DNA of 64,000 nucleotides from Nemania diffusa (taxonomy: Eukaryota > Ascomycota > Sordariomycetes > Xylariales > Xylariaceae). The notes below the pieces were generated by a model. That model was not told where the DNA came from. It worked only from the letters and a program-made list of their open reading frames with translations, and searched no databases. Position numbers and translations under genes: made by a program. This document shows, one piece after another, positions 59,027 through 64,000 of this stretch (position 1 is the first letter of the stretch; each line of letters opens with the position of its first letter). The stretch is taken from contig JBBPUQ010000008.1 of the NCBI GenBank assembly GCA_038501195.1, positions 3,172,501-3,236,500 on the forward strand, in the 5' to 3' direction.

Positions 59027-62000
59027 TCAAGGCCGCTTGACCGTGAGTTTATACGGCTTGTTGAGCTTCTCCACCGGCGCGATCCCAGCGCGCCCCAGGC
59101 CCGCAGGTCTCCTGATACCGGGCCGCCAGCCTAGCGATCCCGTGACGGTCGTGGTGTGGAAGCTGACCGCGGGCCGCGTGTAGTCGTCCGGGGAGACGCC
59201 CTCCTTCTCCGCCGACTCTATCCCTGCGTCCCCGCCTCCTCCGGCGGGGATGGATATGGAGGTGGAAGGGTCGGCGGCGGATGGCCGGGTGGGCGAGCTC
59301 GAGAAGCACGAGTACTGCTTTGCGAGCACTGGGCCGGGCTCATCCCGGCGCATCACGGGCTTGCTGGCGGGTAGCTTTGCGGCGCCGAGCTTGTGGCTCG
59401 CTAATGCGGGCTCGATGGCTGGTGCTGCGGTGCGCGTGGGAGGGGGGAGCTGGTACCCGTTGTGGGCTGGACGGCGCCGCGCGTAGGGTGGGAGCGGTGC
59501 CGATACGGTCCGCTTTGGCATGGGTGGTCCGTCGGCCATAATGTCGATGGCGGATTCCTTGGACTTGTCGTGGTTCGTGACGCCGTAGCCGAAGCCTATC
59601 AAACTCCTCTGCTTAAGAGGACGATTGCTCATTGTTCTTCTTAGGGCACCGGGAGCTGGTGCCGGCGCCGCTGCCGACGCGGGTTTACTAGCGGCGGCGG
59701 CATGCTTCGCTTCCACGGCTGCGATATTGGCCATGTGTGCCCCGGCAGTGGTAAAGCCAGCTGCGTGCGGGACAGTGAAAGAGCCCCCTTTCTCCATTGT
59801 TGTCTTGTAAGGTGCGGCCCAACCCTCCACGGATTCTTCTGCTACCTGGACGCTCTTGACGGGGTGTTGAAGTTTTTGTTTTTTCCGTGGCCATGCGCCG
59901 CTGCTTGCCTCGTCTGCTGGGCGAAAGTTGGAAGGCTTATTGGGATCAACTGGGAAGAGGTTGTCTTCTGGTGCCGTCATAGAGGGTATGCCCTTGTAGA
60001 TGGCATTGTCGGGAGGTAATTCGCGGCCCAGTATCTTAGCCACAGAGGACATTATAGGTCGATCGAATGACGGTCCTTTTGAGAGGAATATCGCAGACGG
60101 TAGAGGCTCGATAAATGAAGAGAGCTCGGTTTGTTTCCCGTTGCCATTTACAATGTTTTGCGGACAGCTTAGATACAAGAGGGCCTTGGCTCGTGTCATC
60201 GCGACGTACAACAAACGACGCTCTTCGTTTTGGTCCTCAGCTCGAATGTGCGGTATAGATCCGTTGTATACAGCAGGGATAAACACTACCGGCCACTCAA
60301 GACCCTTCGCCGCATGTATAGTAGATATTGTCAAAAGAGGCTTCCCCCCTTCATCTTTGTCTTCAGTTTGCTTGTCAGAAGCTAGTGAAACATTCGAGAG
60401 GAACCGAGCTAGGAGATCGTCATCGGATGCTTGAGAAAACCCGTCGATGGTGGGAAGGGCCTCGTCATCTAACAGATTCTGACGCATAAACTCTTCAGCG
60501 AGCGTCACAAACTCCTGCACGTTAGCCCATCTTGACTCGTATTCAGCACCGTAAGTGGCTTCTAGATAGTCCTCAAACTTAAGATCGCGAACCAATTTCT
60601 GGATCAGCTCTACCAAGTTCATTGGTGTGCCAAGCCCAGTATCTAAACGCACTCGTTCTCGCAGCTTGCTAAGTGGTCTCATTAAACTTCCGCTGAGAGA
60701 ATTCTCAGCTTGTTGCCGGATGTTGGTCTTCGCTCTACGTTGGCCTCGACAATGCTTGTCAAGGAGTTGCCAAAGGCTTATGGATGACCTTTCAGCTTCC
60801 TCCAACAGAGCTTTGATTGTCACCTCACCAATGCCTCGTTTGGGGACATTGATGATGCGTGCGAGGGCGTCATTATTGTCCGGCTGGTGGATGATTCGCA
60901 TATAGTCTAAGAGTATTTTGATTTCAGTACGTTCATAGAACTTGAAGCCCCCTGAAGAATTGTTAATAACGTCGTGTTGCTGGCGTTTAATCTGGGTTGA
61001 TACCACCTACCGACCATTCTGTAAGCAATACCCTCTCGTCCTAAAGTCGATTCGATATGTCTAGACAAAGCCGCTGACCGAAGTAAAATCGCAACATCGT
61101 CGAAGTTTATCATGCTCCCTGACAACAATCGTATCCGCTTGATTTCGGACACGATCCAATCGGCCTCTTCGGTTGAACTTTTCAATTTACGAAGAACTGG
61201 TCGCGTTCCTTTATCCCGTACAGGTAGAAGCACCTTCTTATATCTTTCCTGGTCCTGTTGAATGACTTTCAATGAAGTGTCTAGAATATAACTCGAGGAT
61301 CTGTAATTTTCCTCCAAGGATATCTCATCGGTCCCTGGGTAGTCACGGAGTAGACGATGCAAATTTTTTATCTCTGCTGACCGCCATCCATAAATACTCT
61401 GATCGGGGTCGCCAACAATGGTGACTCTCCTGTGTTTCTGTGCAAATAGTCTCATAAGATCGTACTGAACCCCATTTGTATCTTGATATTCGTCGATCAA
61501 AACTGTCTGGATGTTAGAGACGCACTGGGGGAACTTCCGAAGAAGTTCAACGCAACGCACGAGGAGATCATCGTAATCTAGTAAGTTTGACCGCTCAAGC
61601 TGGCTCTGGTATTCTTGGAAACATGTCTCCAAAGCTTGAGACTCGACACGTTGGCCCTTTTTGTCCTTGATGGTGAGCTCATCTGATGTGCCCTTGGCCT
61701 TGCGTTTGCTAATCCAGGCACGAGCCACGGGAGGCTCTATATGCGTGTCCAGTCTCTTACAAATGCGAGTAATGATCCCCCTCGAATCCGAATCGTCGGC
61801 GATACTAAATTTAGTGTCTAATGCAATACGCTGGCCATATTTGACGAGGTAGCGACGAGCAATGCTGTGGAAAGTGCCAATGATGATCTTTTTCTCTCGT
61901 CCGCCACCAAGAGCTTGTCCAATGCGAGCTTTCATCTCATTGGAAGCTTTGTTGGTAAAGGTGGCGACGATAACATCTTGCGGCAGAATGCCAACATGGT

Positions 62001-62151
62001 CAATAAGCCAAACGACCCTCGAGGTGAGTGTATGTGTCTTTCCGCTCCCCGGACCAGCCAGAATAGCTACCGTCGGGGCATCCGAGCTGACGGCACGACA
62101 TTGGGCTTTATTCAGCGATTTAAATATATCATTTTCATTTTCTAATGGCAT
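59027..62151 (-). CDS. srs2: UvrD-type superfamily 1 DNA helicase (Srs2-like)
   Basis: It is a nuclear 3'-5' DNA helicase expected to strip recombinase filaments and limit recombination. Two exons (62151-61011, 60951-59027) join to 1,021 residues; the junction restores YRMVGGFKFYERTEIK. Motifs in order are Walker A AGPGSGKT (32-39), ATFTNKASNEMKARI, GTFHSIARR, DEYQDTN, VGDPDQSIYGWR, LEENYRSS, ISTIHAAKGLEWPVVFIPAV and EERRLLYVAMTRAK. The last ~350 residues are disordered, Pro/Ala-rich and increasingly GC-rich, ending in KPYKLTVKRP. The tail is where Srs2 proteins bind partners such as PCNA, but no specific motif was assigned. The chromosome position beside the GlcNAc cluster is probably incidental. 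Confidence 0.92.
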
Positions 62152-63650
62152 GGTATAGAAGGCAAGCTCACGGCAGGCCTAGGGTTGACCATCTGTCTTG
62201 TAGGTCGCGTCGACTTTGACATCTACCAGCGTTGTCCGACGCGTCTGGGCTGAGGTGTGACCGTGATTGGGGTGCTCTGTATCGGGGTACTTTGCACCGC
62301 AGGGGCTAGGCACGGTAACCACGGAAAGCCTACACCCCCACAACCCACTACAATGCCCAAATTAATCGGTATAGAAAATGAGATATCTTAGCATTCGCTT
62401 GGGGGCTTAGATCGAGTACACTATCCGTAGAAGCTGTGCTATAGGATTAGGTAATGTTTCCCAGCTAGAAAGATAACAAACAATTCCTTCATGTATGTGT
62501 AAGTCGAGGTAGGTAAGGCACCTGGTATGTGACTTACTGCGTAAGCCCCACGGAGATGGCGTTCTGTGGCTGAAGAGTGCACGAGCCATAGCTGAAATAG
62601 CTCAGCTTTCCTTGCATATAATCGAGCGTATATCCTACCAACCCACCTCTTCTGTTTTCTGTGGCCCCAAGCGCTCCCTTGGTGTCACCACCCATCTGCA
62701 CTATCTAACCCGGATAACCATGGATGTCAGCACAAGTGCCTATCTATCCCAATCGAGTTGTTTGTCTCCGTTTCCATTATCGTACTACTTGTAAGTGCGC
62801 CCATAGTCCATAGTATCACCAACTTAATCACAACTTAAGATGCAGATCATCTGTGATGTCACATTTATCAAGTTATCTTCAGAGTCCTGATAGGTAGACA
62901 AGATGGGCATAATCCATAATCTAACGGAGAAGGGGGAAAGATGATGTATAGAACGATTCTATTGCATACGCATAGAGACTATAAGCTTACCTACAGAGTG
63001 CCTACATAACGACAGAATCACCTGCAGACAGGACAGGTGAAGAAAGGGCGCATTGAGAGCTCCAATGGCACCCCAGAAAAAAAGAATGGAGCCGACCAGG
63101 CACAGCGGGCAAGCGACTGGTCAAGGCGAGTTGGGCAATGAGCGGTCCGGGCGGGGTTCACGGGTGATGCATGCGATGATCGCCAATCAGCGCCGTAGTC
63201 TAACTGGTCGGCGCTTAACCTCCCCGCCATCGCATATCTTCCGTCCAACCAGAGTCGAGAAGGGCGGTCAACTCTCGCTTGCCATGAGCATCACTGTGAT
63301 CGGACATGGCAGTTCATCACGCTGACTGGGCGCTATTCTGGGGGGCCATCACGCATGTGCCCCCAGCCGCCCAGCCGCCTCGACAAGTGAGAGGCCAGTT
63401 CACAGCCCAGTGTCGGTCGTGATATGTGATACGAGCAGTCGGTAACATTCTCTATGGCCCACCTCGACACACTTCCGAACTTCACCAGCCGCTATATACC
63501 CCTTCGTCCTCCCAATTCGCGTCTAGCCTTACCAATTCTCTGGCAATATGTGTTTCGATTGAATGGTCAGGAGGTATTGCGCGAACTAAGAGACAAGGTG
63601 TTGGGATATGGTTATATTTTGTGAAGATCCCTCCTCACACAACAGACATC
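62152..63650. other. Intergenic region between the helicase and the right-edge gene
   Basis: It contains two divergent promoters (helicase minus, right-edge gene plus). The 63053-63325 and 63018-63248 open frames overlap on opposite strands, have no recognisable domain and lack codon support. I see no gene. Confidence 0.5.
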
Positions 63651-64000
63651 ATGTACCGGGGGCTTTATAGCACGTCTCTCTCACTTGATCTCGGCCTGCT
63701 CTTGATCTCATCTCTGGCATTCATTCCTTTCTGTTCGGGCGGTGCGCTCGATCTTACCGTATACTCAAACTATTTCGACCCGACGCCCTCTCCAGAGGAC
63801 GGTCCACCGCTATCCGCCCACGCACTTCGCAATCCAGCCTACCTTCCGGCTCAGATCGGTGCTATTGTAGGCGCGTATGCCTTGTCGCTAGTTGTGGTTG
63901 CTGCTGTCCTCATATCACTTGCAAAGAAACGCCGCAGTCGCATCACAGCAGGAGACGCCGGCCTAGATAATTACCAGGAGTACGGCTATCAGTTTGCCTT
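63651..64000 (+). CDS. Small membrane protein, 5' part only
   Basis: An ATG at 63651 (context ATC ATG T) opens a frame that runs to the right edge without a stop (116 residues). An N-terminal hydrophobic segment (SLDLGLLLISSLAFIPFCS) looks like a signal peptide or first helix. A lumenal or outside loop follows (YFDPTPSPEDGPPLSAHA), then a membrane helix (QIGAIVGAYALSLVVVAAVL) and a basic stop-transfer motif (KKRRSR). The layout is that of a single-pass membrane protein with a cytoplasmic tail. Family not recognised; the 3' part is outside the window. Confidence 0.7.
   Translation, partial: MYRGLYSTSLSLDLGLLLISSLAFIPFCSGGALDLTVYSNYFDPTPSPEDGPPLSAHALRNPAYLPAQIGAIVGAYALSLVVVAAVLISLAKKRRSRITAGDAGLDNYQEYGYQFA

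Overview
The window looks like nuclear DNA of a filamentous ascomycete (Pezizomycotina, most likely a Sordariomycete). The evidence is short introns of about 50-125 bases with GTRAGT-type donors and CTRAC/CTAAT branch points, long intergenic gaps full of short TACCTAGGTA-type palindromes and microsatellites, and a gene content typical of these fungi (Ste20/PAK kinase, NDT80/PhoG regulator, GH3 and GH31 glycosidases, neutral ceramidase). No operons, CRISPR arrays or recognisable tRNA or rRNA genes were seen. All gene models were spliced by eye; where every junction is assigned, the summed exons keep a continuous frame.

Layout: 1-119, start of a minus-strand gene running off the left edge. 5.4-8.9 kb, Ste20-type p21-activated kinase. 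10.6-11.9 kb, mitochondrially targeted NAD-type short-chain dehydrogenase. 11.9-21.6 kb, a gene-poor, partly AT-rich stretch holding one decayed coding remnant. 21.6-27.7 kb, a 1,983-residue protein with seven predicted membrane helices and a very long tail carrying fifteen Leu-Trp motifs; I do not recognise the family. 28.0-34.0 kb, a divergent pair of an intracellular GH31 alpha-xylosidase and a secreted GH3 beta-glycosidase. 35.9-38.6 kb, neutral ceramidase. 39.1-39.4 kb, small mitochondrial membrane protein.

40.2-58.6 kb is a complete-looking N-acetylglucosamine (GlcNAc) catabolic cluster: glucosamine-6-phosphate deaminase, a divergent hexokinase (probable GlcNAc kinase), an NDT80-like regulator matching the RON1 role, a GH3 beta-N-acetylglucosaminidase with a C-terminal GNAT-like part, and GlcNAc-6-phosphate deacetylase. 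Together they would release GlcNAc from chitin fragments, phosphorylate it, deacetylate it and deaminate it to fructose-6-phosphate plus ammonia, under a regulator in the same locus. The GlcNAc transporter (NGT1) usually associated with this set is not in the window. An Srs2/UvrD-type helicase (59.0-62.2 kb) and the start of a small membrane protein (63.65 kb to the right edge) complete the window.

The least explained items are the 7-helix/LW-repeat protein, the altered catalytic motifs of the GH3 N-acetylglucosaminidase, the Thr at the nucleophile position of the ceramidase, and the decayed coding remnant in the gene desert.
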